Part shown: one piece after another, positions 1 to 6,647 of the stretch
Position numbering within the stretch: the stretch's first letter is position 1
Layout: the number at the start of each line of letters is the position of its first letter
Position numbers and translations under genes: made by a program
Notes under the pieces: model-generated
What the model was told of the DNA's origin: nothing
The model's database searches: none
Seen by the model: the letters and a program-made list of their open reading frames with translations, nothing else
Assembly (NCBI GenBank): GCA_009712615.1
Contig: WASR01000006.1
Span: forward strand, 1-7,073
DNA from: Methanobacterium sp.
GTDB lineage: Archaea > Methanobacteriota > Methanobacteria > Methanobacteriales > Methanobacteriaceae
Length of the DNA: 7,073 nucleotides
Direction: 5' to 3'

Positions 1-20
1 ATTTAAACCAGATCAGTAAC

Positions 21-50
21 ATCGATGTATCATCGATAAATAGTAAATTT
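21..50 (+). promoter_or_regulatory. mcm promoter region with 7-bp inverted repeat
   Basis: A perfect inverted repeat, ATCGATG (21-27), spacer TAT, CATCGAT (31-37), abuts a weak TATA-like stretch, TAAATAG (37-43). An archaeal TATA box there would place the start of transcription about 25 bases on, near 64, just before the ribosome site GAGGAG at 69-74. A second AT-rich stretch (53-61) lies too close to the ATG at 80 to drive a transcript carrying that ribosome site. TTTAAA at 3-8 is another possible TATA element, which would put the start near 30, inside the repeat. In either case the repeat sits where an operator would act. That role is inferred; only the repeat is directly seen. Confidence 0.35.
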
Positions 51-79
51 GATTTTTTATAATAATTTGAGGAGTATAA

Positions 80-2086
80 ATGGAAGCAACTTCATCCACA
101 GAAAAGTCCAAACCATCAGTAGCAAAATTTGAAGAGTTTTTCAGTACCAAATATAAAGACACTATCTTTGAAGCACTTGAAAAGTATCCCGATGAAAGAT
201 CCGTGGTTGTCAGTTATTCCGAACTTGAAATGTTCGATCCAGATCTTGCAGATCTTCTCATAGAAAAACCAGAGGAAGTAATAAAAGCCTCTCAAAAGGC
301 TATAAAAAATATTGACCCCCTCGGTAAAAATGCAGAACTGAACATCAGATTTGAGGCTATTCGTAACAACATTCAGCTCAGATTCTTGAGAAGTAAATAC
401 ATAGGGAAGTTTGTGGCTGTGGATGGAATTGTTCGTAAAACAGATGAGATCCGCCCAAGGATAATAAACGCCCTTTTTGAATGTAGAAGCTGTATGAGAC
501 TTCAGGAAGTTCCTCAGACAAGTAATCTCATAAGTGAACCTGCACTCTGTCAAGACTGTGGTGGTAGATCCTTCAGATTGTTGCAGGAAGAATCAGAGTT
601 TATGGATACGCAAACCACCAAATTGCAGGAACCCCTTGAAAACTTGTCTGGTGGTGAAGAACCCAAACAGATATCGGTTGTTATGGAAGATGACCTGGTT
701 GACACCCTAACCCCTGGAGACATTGTAAAAATTACAGGCATAATGAAGACTGTGCGGGATGAAAAAACCAAGAGATTCAAGAATTACATCTACTGCAACT
801 ACATAGAACCTCTTGAAAAAGAATTTGAAGAGTTAAAAATTAGTGAAGATGATGAAGAGGAAATAAAAAGACTGGCATCTGATCCTGATGTTTATAACAA
901 GATCATAAGTTCAACAGCCCCTTCAATACAGGGTTACAGAGAAGTTAAAGAAGCCATTGCCCTTCAATTATTTGGTGGTTCTCCTAAGGAACTGGAGGAT
1001 AAAACTAGGATAAGGGGAGATATCCACATCTTGATTGTGGGGGATCCCGGTATTGGTAAGTCTCAGATGCTCAAGTATGTATCAAAACTTGCACCCCGTG
1101 GTATTTACACCAGTGGTAAAGGTACGAGTGGTGTTGGATTGACTGCAGCGGCTGTTCGTGATGAATTTGGAGGATGGTCACTCGAAGCAGGTGCCCTTGT
1201 TTTAGGGGATAGGGGTAATGTATGTGTTGACGAGCTGGATAAGATGCGTTCCGAAGACCGTTCGGCAATTCACGAAGCACTAGAGCAGCAAACAATCTCA
1301 ATAGCAAAGGCAGGTATTATGGCAACATTAAACTCCCGTTGTTCTGTTCTTGCAGCAGCTAACCCTAAATTTGGAAGATTTGATCAGTACAAATCCATAG
1401 GTGAACAGATCGATCTACCATCCCCAATTCTGTCACGTTTCGATCTGATATTTGTAGTTGAAGATAAGCCCGATGTTGAAAGGGACAGTAAACTGGCAGC
1501 ACATATCCTGAACATACACAAGGACACTGCAATACCATTTGAAATAGAACCGGAATTATTGAGAAAGTACATTGCCTATGCCAGAAGGGAAGTGAGTCCC
1601 AAACTCACAACAGATGCAATAGCGGTTCTCCAGGAATTTTATGTTGGAATGAGAGGAGGGGCAGCAGAAGATGATTCTCCGGTTCCAATAACTGCTAGGC
1701 AACTTGAAGCTTTGATCAGGCTTTCTGAAGCTAGTTCCAGGATCAGGCTTGGGACAGAAGTAACAAAGGAAGATGCCCAAAGGGCAATCACCATTCAACA
1801 GAAATGTATGAAACAGGTAGGTTACGATCCAGAAACTGGAAAACTCGATATTGACAAGGTTGAAGGTCGTCCAGCAAAATCTGACAGGGATAAAATCCGT
1901 CTAGTGACAGAAATCATCGGTGAACTCAGTGAAGAGTACGGTGGAAGAACACCAAAAAACATACTTATAACTGAAATGTCCGATAGATATAATATGAGTG
2001 AAGAAAAAGCTGAAGAAATTATAAAAATCCTCAAGAGGAAAGGAATAATATTCGAACCTCAGCAGGGATATTATAAAATAGCATAA
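80..2086 (+). CDS. mcm: Replicative DNA helicase MCM
   Basis: This is the minichromosome maintenance helicase that unwinds DNA ahead of the archaeal replication fork as a ring-shaped homohexamer. The 668-residue protein has the full family layout. An N-terminal domain carries a zinc ribbon with C135, C138, C157 and C160 inside an OB-fold region, with a basic hairpin near 226-235. The AAA+ core has Walker A GDPGIGKS (321-328, K327), Walker B VCVDELD (381-387, D384/E385), a pre-sensor-1 hairpin with K410, sensor-1 N428, the arginine finger in LSRFD (R453) and the sensor-2 arginine in ITARQ (R540). The last 70 or so residues fit a winged helix. Length is close to the 666 residues recalled for the M. 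thermautotrophicus enzyme, with no intein or break. The ATG is set by GAGGAG at 69-74, five bases upstream. Only the first dozen residues look poorly conserved. Identification is near certain. Confidence 0.98.
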   Translation: MEATSSTEKSKPSVAKFEEFFSTKYKDTIFEALEKYPDERSVVVSYSELEMFDPDLADLLIEKPEEVIKASQKAIKNIDPLGKNAELNIRFEAIRNNIQLRFLRSKYIGKFVAVDGIVRKTDEIRPRIINALFECRSCMRLQEVPQTSNLISEPALCQDCGGRSFRLLQEESEFMDTQTTKLQEPLENLSGGEEPKQISVVMEDDLVDTLTPGDIVKITGIMKTVRDEKTKRFKNYIYCNYIEPLEKEFEELKISEDDEEEIKRLASDPDVYNKIISSTAPSIQGYREVKEAIALQLFGGSPKELEDKTRIRGDIHILIVGDPGIGKSQMLKYVSKLAPRGIYTSGKGTSGVGLTAAAVRDEFGGWSLEAGALVLGDRGNVCVDELDKMRSEDRSAIHEALEQQTISIAKAGIMATLNSRCSVLAAANPKFGRFDQYKSIGEQIDLPSPILSRFDLIFVVEDKPDVERDSKLAAHILNIHKDTAIPFEIEPELLRKYIAYARREVSPKLTTDAIAVLQEFYVGMRGGAAEDDSPVPITARQLEALIRLSEASSRIRLGTEVTKEDAQRAITIQQKCMKQVGYDPETGKLDIDKVEGRPAKSDRDKIRLVTEIIGELSEEYGGRTPKNILITEMSDRYNMSEEKAEEIIKILKRKGIIFEPQQGYYKIA

Positions 2087-2104
2087 AATTAACTTCTTCA
2101 ATCA

Positions 2105-2153
2105 TTTTATATTAAAAATTTGAATTTTTTTCAGATTTATACAGCTTATAAGC
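2105..2153 (+). promoter_or_regulatory. Probable promoter of the aIF2-beta gene
   Basis: The 117-base gap after mcm holds two TATA-like stretches: TTTTATATT (2105-2113) and TTTATAC (2136-2142). They would predict starts near 2135 and 2162, giving leaders of about 70 or 40 bases before the ATG at 2204. A perfect 10-bp palindrome, GCTTATAAGC (2144-2153), follows the second one. The gap size and these elements suggest that aIF2-beta has its own promoter, although readthrough from mcm cannot be excluded. Confidence 0.4.
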
Positions 2154-2191
2154 AGATATTTACAAAAAATAGTGAAAAATATAGATATTTT

Positions 2192-2197
2192 GGAGGT
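2192..2197 (+). promoter_or_regulatory. Ribosome binding site deciding the aIF2-beta start
   Basis: GGAGGT stands six bases before ATG 2204. It is a strong match to the archaeal anti-Shine-Dalgarno sequence and argues for that start over the in-frame TTG at 2120, which has no such site and would add 28 residues not seen in the family. Confidence 0.85.
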
Positions 2198-2203
2198 AAA
2201 AAA

Positions 2204-2611
2204 ATGGCCGATTATAACGAATTATTAGACCGAGCTTTAGATCAGCTTCCACAGGGAGTTGAGGAAACTAAGAGGTTCAATGTTCCAAATGCATACTCAA
2301 TGATCCAGGGTAACAGAACTATGATCCAGAACTTCACAGAAGTAACAGAAGCATTGAACAGGGATCCACAACATGTTCTCAAATTTTTATTGAGGGAACT
2401 TGGTACTGCAGGTAACCTTGAAGGAACCCGTGCAATACTCCAGGGAAAATTCACACATTACCTCATAAATGAGAAATTGGATGACTACGTTAAAAGATTC
2501 ATCATGTGTCATGAATGTAACAGACCAGACACAAAAATTATCAGGGAAGACAGGATTTTCATCCTTAAATGTGAAGCCTGTGGTGCAAAGGCACCTCTAA
2601 AAACACTTTAA
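2204..2611 (+). CDS. aif2b: Translation initiation factor aIF2, beta subunit
   Basis: This is the beta subunit of the heterotrimeric factor that carries initiator Met-tRNA to the small ribosomal subunit as a GTP-bound complex. From ATG 2204 the protein has 135 residues, the usual length for archaeal aIF2-beta, which lacks the lysine-rich N-terminal extension of eukaryotic eIF2-beta. An N-terminal helix (about 1-20), which in this family contacts the gamma subunit, is followed by a mixed alpha/beta core containing [21 protein letters not shown]-terminal zinc ribbon has C102-x2-C105 and C123-x2-C126. The gene lies between mcm and nmd3, an arrangement I recall from M. thermautotrophicus. Because eIF5 shares the same fold, a related domain could be confused with it, but length and context favour aIF2-beta. 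Confidence 0.95.
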   Translation: MADYNELLDRALDQLPQGVEETKRFNVPNAYSMIQGNRTMIQNFTEVTEALNRDPQHVLKFLLRELGTAGNLEGTRAILQGKFTHYLINEKLDDYVKRFIMCHECNRPDTKIIREDRIFILKCEACGAKAPLKTL

Positions 2612-2616
2612 TTCCT

Positions 2617-2632
2617 GATTTCTTTTTTCTTT
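2617..2632 (+). terminator. T-rich putative terminator after aIF2-beta
   Basis: A pyrimidine-rich stretch with a run of six T (GATTTCTTTTTTCTTT) begins six bases after the aIF2-beta stop. Archaeal RNA polymerase commonly terminates at such T tracts without a hairpin, and no clear hairpin is visible here. Partial readthrough into nmd3 remains possible. Confidence 0.4.
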
Positions 2633-2677
2633 AGTCTAAAAATTTCATATTATTTTTTTATTAAATTAATTAATTAT

Positions 2678-2683
2678 AGGTGA
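2678..2683 (+). promoter_or_regulatory. Ribosome binding site deciding the nmd3 start
   Basis: AGGTGA (2678-2683) matches the ribosome-binding consensus and lies five bases before ATG 2689. A GTG at 2680 is in frame but forms part of this site, so it is unlikely to be the start. Starting at 2689 gives a protein beginning MFCPRCG, with the first zinc-binding cysteine at residue 3. Confidence 0.75.
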
Positions 2684-2688
2684 CCCCA

Positions 2689-3744
2689 ATGTTTTGTCCA
2701 AGATGTGGTAGTGATGATGAAGAACTTATTGAAGGTATATGTAAGTCCTGTTTCATTAAAGAAGCAAAAATAATTAGTATAAACGATGATCTCAAAATTA
2801 CTATCTGTGCACATTGCAACTCAATTTTGAACGGAATTAAATGGGAAGATTCTGAGCTTTCAGAAGAAGAACTTGTGAGCTTTACAGTCATGGAAAATCT
2901 TCATTCAATGGAACATGTTGAAGATCTCGAGATATCAGTCAATATATTAACTGTTCGTGGATCAAACTATGAATGTCTAGTCCATGCAGAGGGAAAACTT
3001 CTAGGTTCCCTGGTTGTTGAGGAGTACAAAATAAATGTTAAAATTATGAAGAATGTCTGTCCAGACTGCAGTAAATTTGCTTCTGGATACTTCGAATCTG
3101 TTATTCAAATACGGGCAGATAACAGGTTTCCAACACCTGAAGAGCTTCAAAGGGTTGATGAGATAGTTAGAACTAAACTTGGAAATCTCTCACTGAAAAA
3201 TAGAATGGCCTATGTTTCAGATGTGGCCATGCTGAAGGAAGGGGTTGACTATTATGTTGGTTCATACAAGGCAGCAAAAAAAGTTGCTGAAACAATTAAG
3301 GACAGTTTAGGCGGAGTAATGCAAGAATCCCCTCGTCTAGTTGGTAGAGACAAATCCAAGGGGAAAGATCTCTACAGAATATGGATCTCCATTAGGATGC
3401 CTGATTTTCAGAGGGGAGATTTTGTTGGGTATGAAGATCACAAGGCAGAGGTCATGGGTTTTGATGGAAAAAAAATCAGTCTAAAAGACCTGGTTTCTGG
3501 TGACAGTATCTCTGTTATGTGGAGGGACTATGGTAAAATCAATGTCATTGCAAGGAAGCACGATGTTAAAACTACCAGTGTCACTTCAAAAACACCCACA
3601 TCAATACAGATACTTCATCCAGACAGTTATCAACCCATTGATATAGACATTAACGATGAAATTTCTAAGTTAATGATTGGAAACAATGTTAAGGTACTGG
3701 AAGTTGAAGGAATACTTTACATCCTGAGCAAGGATCAGGATTAA
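2689..3744 (+). CDS. nmd3: Archaeal Nmd3-family protein (large ribosomal subunit factor)
   Basis: This is the archaeal counterpart of eukaryotic Nmd3, which binds the maturing 60S subunit and acts as its nuclear export adaptor. Archaea have no nucleus, so the role here is presumably large-subunit maturation or tRNA-site quality control; that is inference. The 351-residue protein opens with a zinc region of four CxxC pairs: C3/C6, C18/C21, C40/C43 and C124/C127. The last pair (VCPDCS) is followed by the segment FASGYFESVIQIRADNR, characteristic of the family. A helical segment comes next, and from about residue 215 an OB-like and beta-rich C-terminal region. The eukaryotic nuclear export and import tail is absent, as usual for archaeal members of about 350 residues. 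The gene follows aIF2-beta by 77 bases in a translation-related cluster. Confidence 0.92.
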   Translation: MFCPRCGSDDEELIEGICKSCFIKEAKIISINDDLKITICAHCNSILNGIKWEDSELSEEELVSFTVMENLHSMEHVEDLEISVNILTVRGSNYECLVHAEGKLLGSLVVEEYKINVKIMKNVCPDCSKFASGYFESVIQIRADNRFPTPEELQRVDEIVRTKLGNLSLKNRMAYVSDVAMLKEGVDYYVGSYKAAKKVAETIKDSLGGVMQESPRLVGRDKSKGKDLYRIWISIRMPDFQRGDFVGYEDHKAEVMGFDGKKISLKDLVSGDSISVMWRDYGKINVIARKHDVKTTSVTSKTPTSIQILHPDSYQPIDIDINDEISKLMIGNNVKVLEVEGILYILSKDQD

Positions 3745-3858
3745 TTTAAAATAAATAAATAAACACAATAATATAGTTAGTTGTACAACAAGATAATCAG
3801 TTTACTATTCTCATGGATATTAATCTAGGTTTTAAATTCAATTATTCACGGTGATAAG
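3745..3858 (+). promoter_or_regulatory. nmd3-tyrS gap with 10-bp palindrome
   Basis: The 114-base gap starts with an A-rich stretch of AAAT units and has no T-run terminator for nmd3. It holds an AT-rich TATA-like stretch (about 3766-3776), then a perfect palindrome, GTTGTACAAC (3780-3789). GGTGAT at 3850-3855, three bases before ATG 3859, is the tyrS ribosome site. A TATA element near 3770 would put the transcript start just after the palindrome, the usual place for an archaeal repressor to bind. Promoter and operator roles are inferred. Confidence 0.3.
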
Positions 3859-4827
3859 ATGGATATCGACTCTAAGATGGAAAGCATCAAAAATGGAACG
3901 TTAGAAGTGATAACAGAAGAAGAACTCAAGGACAAATTACAGGAAAACAAGCCAGTAGCTTACATTGGATATGAACCATCTGGAAATGTCCATCTTGGAC
4001 ACGCAATCACAGTCAAAAAAATGATTGAAATCCAAAAAGCAGGTTTTCATGTTAAAATTCTTTTAGCAGACCTTCATGCATACTTGAATGGGAAGGGAAC
4101 CTTAGAAGAGATTGAAGAGATATCCAAATATAACATGAAGTGTTTCAGAGCCCTGGGCCTTTCAGAAGATACTGAATTTGTTCTAGGATCCAGCTATCAA
4201 ACAAGGGAAGATTACACCTACAGAGTCTATGAGCTTGCACTCTCCACAACACTGACCCGTGCAAAAAGAAGTATGGCACAAATAACAAGGGACAGTGCAG
4301 ATCATAAGGTTGCTGAAGTCATATATCCCATTATGCAGGTTCTGGATATGATCTTCCTCGAAGTTGACCTGGCACTTGGTGGCATGGAACAGAGGAAAAT
4401 TCATATGCTTGCAAGGGAAAGTTTACCGAAAATGGGCTACAAAGCCCCTGTATGTATACATACTCCTCTACTCCATGGTACAGATGGATCTGATAAAATG
4501 TCTTCCAGCAAACAGAATTATATAGCTATTGATGATGAGCCTGAAGTCATTAAGAAAAAAATTCAGAAAAGTTACTGTCCACAGGGTGTTGTTGAGGCAA
4601 ATCCAGTGATAGAAATTGCTAAACACTTCATATTCACCGAAGATGAAACGTTGTTAATTGAAAGATCTGAAAAATTTGGTGGTAACCTCAGTCTGACACA
4701 GGAAGAACTTTTAGATAAGTATTCCAGTGGAGATTTGCATCCTATGGACCTAAAAAATTCTGTCTCAAACCGCATGATAGAAATTTTAGAACCTGTAAGG
4801 GAATATTTAAAATCAGATATAAATTAA
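3859..4827 (+). CDS. tyrS: Tyrosyl-tRNA synthetase, archaeal/eukaryal type
   Basis: This class I synthetase charges tRNA-Tyr with tyrosine using ATP. The 322-residue protein has the short archaeal form without the bacterial S4 domain. Visible landmarks are the tyrosine-pocket residue Y35 in YIGYEPSG, the HIGH-type motif HLGH (45-48), and YPIMQVLD (156-163), whose Y156, Q160 and D163 correspond to the tyrosine-contacting Y151, Q155 and D158 of the Methanocaldococcus jannaschii enzyme. [14 protein letters not shown] (174-187) is another family block, and the second ATP motif is KMSSS (213-217). Near the C-terminus, HPMDLKN (294-300) includes D297, equivalent to the aspartate that reads the first anticodon base in the M. 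jannaschii enzyme. All catalytic residues are present. The next gene starts 24 bases after the stop and probably shares the transcript. Confidence 0.97.
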   Translation: MDIDSKMESIKNGTLEVITEEELKDKLQENKPVAYIGYEPSGNVHLGHAITVKKMIEIQKAGFHVKILLADLHAYLNGKGTLEEIEEISKYNMKCFRALGLSEDTEFVLGSSYQTREDYTYRVYELALSTTLTRAKRSMAQITRDSADHKVAEVIYPIMQVLDMIFLEVDLALGGMEQRKIHMLARESLPKMGYKAPVCIHTPLLHGTDGSDKMSSSKQNYIAIDDEPEVIKKKIQKSYCPQGVVEANPVIEIAKHFIFTEDETLLIERSEKFGGNLSLTQEELLDKYSSGDLHPMDLKNSVSNRMIEILEPVREYLKSDIN

Positions 4828-4851
4828 CTTTATCTTATGGAGGCATTGTAA

Positions 4852-5073
4852 ATGGTAGAAGAAACTGTTGAAAAATATGAGATGAGAATTCCGCCGGGAA
4901 TTACAGGGCAGATCGTTGCACAGGTAATGGAAGAATTTGATCTGGAAGTTAAGCAGTCTGACTTTGGTCCTGTTTTTCTGGGCGAAATGAAAAATTTGGA
5001 AGACGCAAGGGACTACATCGTTAAAGAGCTCAACTCAAGAATTGCAGAACTGGAGAATAAAAAAGGGGATTGA
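4852..5073 (+). CDS. Small conserved-looking protein of unknown function
   Basis: I do not recognise this 73-residue protein. It is acidic and soluble in character, with no signal peptide, membrane segment or cysteine. The segment PPGITGQIVAQVMEEF (14-29) and a C-terminal helix from about residue 48, rich in E, K and R (LEDARDYIVKELNSRIAEL), flank a short hydrophobic strand, GPVFLGEM. A compact alpha/beta fold is plausible. Coding status is well supported: GGAGG at 4839-4843 stands eight bases before the ATG, the gap to tyrS is only 24 bases, and codon use resembles the neighbours. The position suggests co-expression with tyrosyl-tRNA synthetase and a possible link to translation, but nothing in the sequence shows what it does. 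Confidence 0.8.
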   Translation: MVEETVEKYEMRIPPGITGQIVAQVMEEFDLEVKQSDFGPVFLGEMKNLEDARDYIVKELNSRIAELENKKGD

Positions 5074-5100
5074 TTATTTCTTTCCCTAGAAATTTTTATT
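5074..5100. terminator. Putative bidirectional terminator between convergent genes
   Basis: The 27-base convergent gap holds ATTTC (5076-5080) and GAAAT (5089-5093), able to pair as a 5-bp stem with an 8-base loop, followed on the plus strand by a T run (5093-5097). On the minus strand, the nearest T run after the tmk stop is the complement of six A at 5059-5064, inside the neighbouring gene's last codons. The stem is short, so the T tracts may matter more than the hairpin. Confidence 0.45.
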
Positions 5101-5676
5101 TTATATACACATTCCCAGTTTATGGGCCACTATTCTTTTAATATCATCATGAACCTTATTTATGCCATTATTTGCGTTTATGACCATAAAATTCTGGTGA
5201 TCCGCGAGTTCTAAATATTTTTTTGCTGTAGATGCTAAAAAATTTTGTTCCTCAAAACTGTCCATACCATCACATCGTGATACTGCTGTTTCAGGATCAA
5301 TGTCCAATAATATAACCAAATCAGGTTGTTTTGCATGTTTATTTATGTCAGCTATCCATTCTGAGTCGTTTTGGTATACCATGCTAGAGTAAAAACTACG
5401 ATCACTTATCACGATCTTAGCCAGAGCTTCTGCTTCGGTTATATCCCTCATTAAAACTGTTCTATCTGCTGCAAAAAGCAGGGCGAGTGTTATTTGAAAA
5501 TTTTCAGTGATGGCATCGGGATTTTGGAGCAATTTCCTAATTAATTTACCCACTTCATTATCAGTTGGTTCAAACACTCTTAAAACATCTAACCCACATT
5601 TTTTAATCCAACTTTCAAGTAACTCGATCTGGGTTGTTTTTCCTGATCCATCGATTCCTTCCAAACAGATGTACAT
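5101..5676 (-). CDS. tmk: Thymidylate kinase (dTMP kinase)
   Basis: This enzyme phosphorylates dTMP to dTDP with ATP, a step toward dTTP for DNA synthesis. The 191-residue protein starts with the P-loop EGIDGSGKTT (6-15, K13). It also has EPTDNEVGKLIRKLL (36-50), which in the family contacts the nucleotide substrate, ADR (70-72), the family block ISDRSFYSSMVYQ (90-102) with D92/R93, and LLDIDPETAVSR (123-134) leading into the flexible lid. Length is slightly below the 200-210 residues common in bacteria but normal for archaeal copies. AGGAG at 5686-5690 (minus strand) lies nine bases before the ATG. The gene converges on the tyrS block and is separated by 242 bases from the minus-strand gene upstream, so it probably has its own promoter. 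A related deoxynucleoside kinase is the main alternative. Confidence 0.92.
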   Translation of the reverse strand: MYICLEGIDGSGKTTQIELLESWIKKCGLDVLRVFEPTDNEVGKLIRKLLQNPDAITENFQITLALLFAADRTVLMRDITEAEALAKIVISDRSFYSSMVYQNDSEWIADINKHAKQPDLVILLDIDPETAVSRCDGMDSFEEQNFLASTAKKYLELADHQNFMVINANNGINKVHDDIKRIVAHKLGMCI

Positions 5677-5711
5677 AAATTTTCTCTCCTTATGGATTTT
5701 AGTATTTCAAG

Positions 5712-5724
5712 CCATATAATTTTT
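5712..5724 (-). promoter_or_regulatory. Candidate tmk promoter (TATA-like)
   Basis: On the minus strand this reads AAAAATTATATGG, an A-rich run leading into a TATA-like core. A start about 25 bases downstream would fall near 5692, directly before the AGGAG ribosome site at 5690-5686, giving a leader of under 20 bases. The remaining gap up to 5918 is AT-rich, with a 12-bp palindrome TTTAATATTAAA (5822-5833) and no recognisable gene. Confidence 0.35.
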
Positions 5725-5918
5725 ATTCAAGGTTCCAAACATTATTTCTAACATAAATCTTCAATTTTGAAACCTTAAAACTAGCTGATACCTTTGGTCA
5801 ACTGTGTCAAAATTTCGAGTTTTTAATATTAAATTCCATATACTTTAAAATGGCAATTTTGAGTTTAAGTTGCTATTGTAAATCTATCACAACCCAAACT
5901 CTTCTAATACCGTATATG

Positions 5919-6305
5919 TTATTTTGAGTTCATTTTCTTTAATATTGCATCTACCTTTGGTTTAAGATATTCGGGACATGGTATGTAAGGTTTTGAATAT
6001 ACCATACCAAATCTAGTTATTTGGTTGGAAATACTTTTCTTCTTACGGTTTAATTTGCAGCCAATTTCAGGTGCTGTTAATCCTTGCTTGTAATATATCC
6101 AAATCTTCCATACTTCTTCGTCAGAATAGTGTTTAACTCCCTTTCTACAGCTTTTCAATTTCATTTTGTGAAGTTTCATTGATAGGGCCGTGTATGATCT
6201 TCCTTTAAATAGTTTAGATCTGTAAATTTCTCCCAAACTCAAACCCTTTTCTTTAACTAATAACTCTAGCCTAATTTCTTCATCCAGCCTCCAAGGTCTT
6301 CCCAT
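5919..6305 (-). CDS. Putative DNA-binding protein with two Myb/SANT-like repeats
   Basis: I recognise the architecture but not a named family. The 128-residue, strongly basic protein contains two helix-turn-helix units resembling Myb/SANT domains. Repeat 1 runs from W5 (WRLDEE) through KGLSLGEI (20-27) to GRSYTALSMKL (35-45). Repeat 2 runs from Y60 (YSDEE) through QGLTAPEI (74-81) to KSISNQITRF (90-99). They align without gaps at an offset of 54 residues (D8/D62, G21/G75, E26/E80, I27/I81, S37/S91), which indicates internal duplication. No nuclease, recombinase or ligand-binding domain is attached. ATG 6305 is preceded by GGAGGG (6315-6320 on the minus strand), lying within the last codons of the upstream gene, so translation of the two is probably coupled. 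Likely roles are transcription regulator or element-encoded DNA-binding factor; both are inferences. Confidence 0.82.
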   Translation of the reverse strand: MGRPWRLDEEIRLELLVKEKGLSLGEIYRSKLFKGRSYTALSMKLHKMKLKSCRKGVKHYSDEEVWKIWIYYKQGLTAPEIGCKLNRKKKSISNQITRFGMVYSKPYIPCPEYLKPKVDAILKKMNSK

Positions 6306-6310
6306 ACAAA

Positions 6311-6529
6311 TCAGCCCTCCATGATTTGAATACGGTAATAACCCTTTGAGCAGGTCACATACACCACTGTAGAATCATTCAAATCCATGTTCTTATCAAA
6401 AACAGGATATGTGACCACATCCACGGGTAAAGCTTGTTCTGGATAAAATTTGACCATCATTGTCTGATCTGCTTTTAAACACTGCGCAACCTCATTTAAT
6501 GAGCCACCACAATAGTTCTCAAAAATCAT
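6311..6529 (-). CDS. Uncharacterised 72-residue protein, first gene of a two-gene unit
   Basis: I do not recognise this protein. The segment LNEVAQCLKADQ (11-22) looks helical; the rest alternates short strands such as MMVKFYP, DVVTYPVF and STVVYVTCS, ending YYRIQIMEG, consistent with a small beta-rich fold. It has three cysteines (C7, C17, C60) but no CxxC pair, and no signal peptide or membrane span. Coding status is supported by a near-perfect ribosome site, AAGGAGGT (6536-6543, minus strand), six bases before the ATG, and by the five-base gap to the Myb-like gene, whose ribosome site lies in this gene's 3' end. The partnership suggests that both act in one process, but no function can be assigned. 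A small ligand-sensing or antitoxin-like partner of the DNA-binding protein is conceivable and unproven. Confidence 0.7.
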   Translation of the reverse strand: MIFENYCGGSLNEVAQCLKADQTMMVKFYPEQALPVDVVTYPVFDKNMDLNDSTVVYVTCSKGYYRIQIMEG

Positions 6530-6582
6530 TTATTAACCTCCTTTTTTAATCGAAATTCAATATTCATCAATAAAGCTTGAAT

Positions 6583-6592
6583 AATTTAAAAT
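6583..6592 (-). promoter_or_regulatory. Candidate promoter of the 72-aa/Myb-like pair
   Basis: The minus strand reads ATTTTAAATT here, a TATA-like element. A start about 25 bases downstream would fall near 6562, leaving a leader of about 20 bases to the ribosome site AAGGAGGT (6543-6536). This spacing is normal for archaeal promoters, but the surroundings are very AT-rich, so the match is weak evidence. Confidence 0.35.
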
Positions 6593-6647
6593 ACCGTAAT
6601 TTGAATTAAATACGCCAAATTAACTGTCAATATCTAAATCTCAAGAT

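Noticed and set aside
116..553. A 145-codon open frame antisense to mcm
   Set aside because: It lies wholly within the mcm coding region, has no ribosome site of note and gives a low-complexity, F- and Y-rich product typical of the complement of an acidic protein gene.
2144..2153. Palindrome GCTTATAAGC in the aIF2-beta leader
   Set aside because: Short, single, and possibly part of the promoter sequence itself; noted under the promoter entry but not strong enough as a separate finding.
3745..3764. Short tandem AAAT units after nmd3
   Set aside because: Simple AT-rich sequence only a few units long; common in this kind of intergenic DNA and without further structure.
5507..5719. A 70-codon plus-strand frame across the tmk start
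   Set aside because: It is antisense to the P-loop region of tmk, which is clearly coding; the product matches nothing recognisable.
5822..5833. Palindrome TTTAATATTAAA
   Set aside because: Composed only of A and T in AT-rich DNA and not clearly placed relative to a promoter, so no role is claimed.
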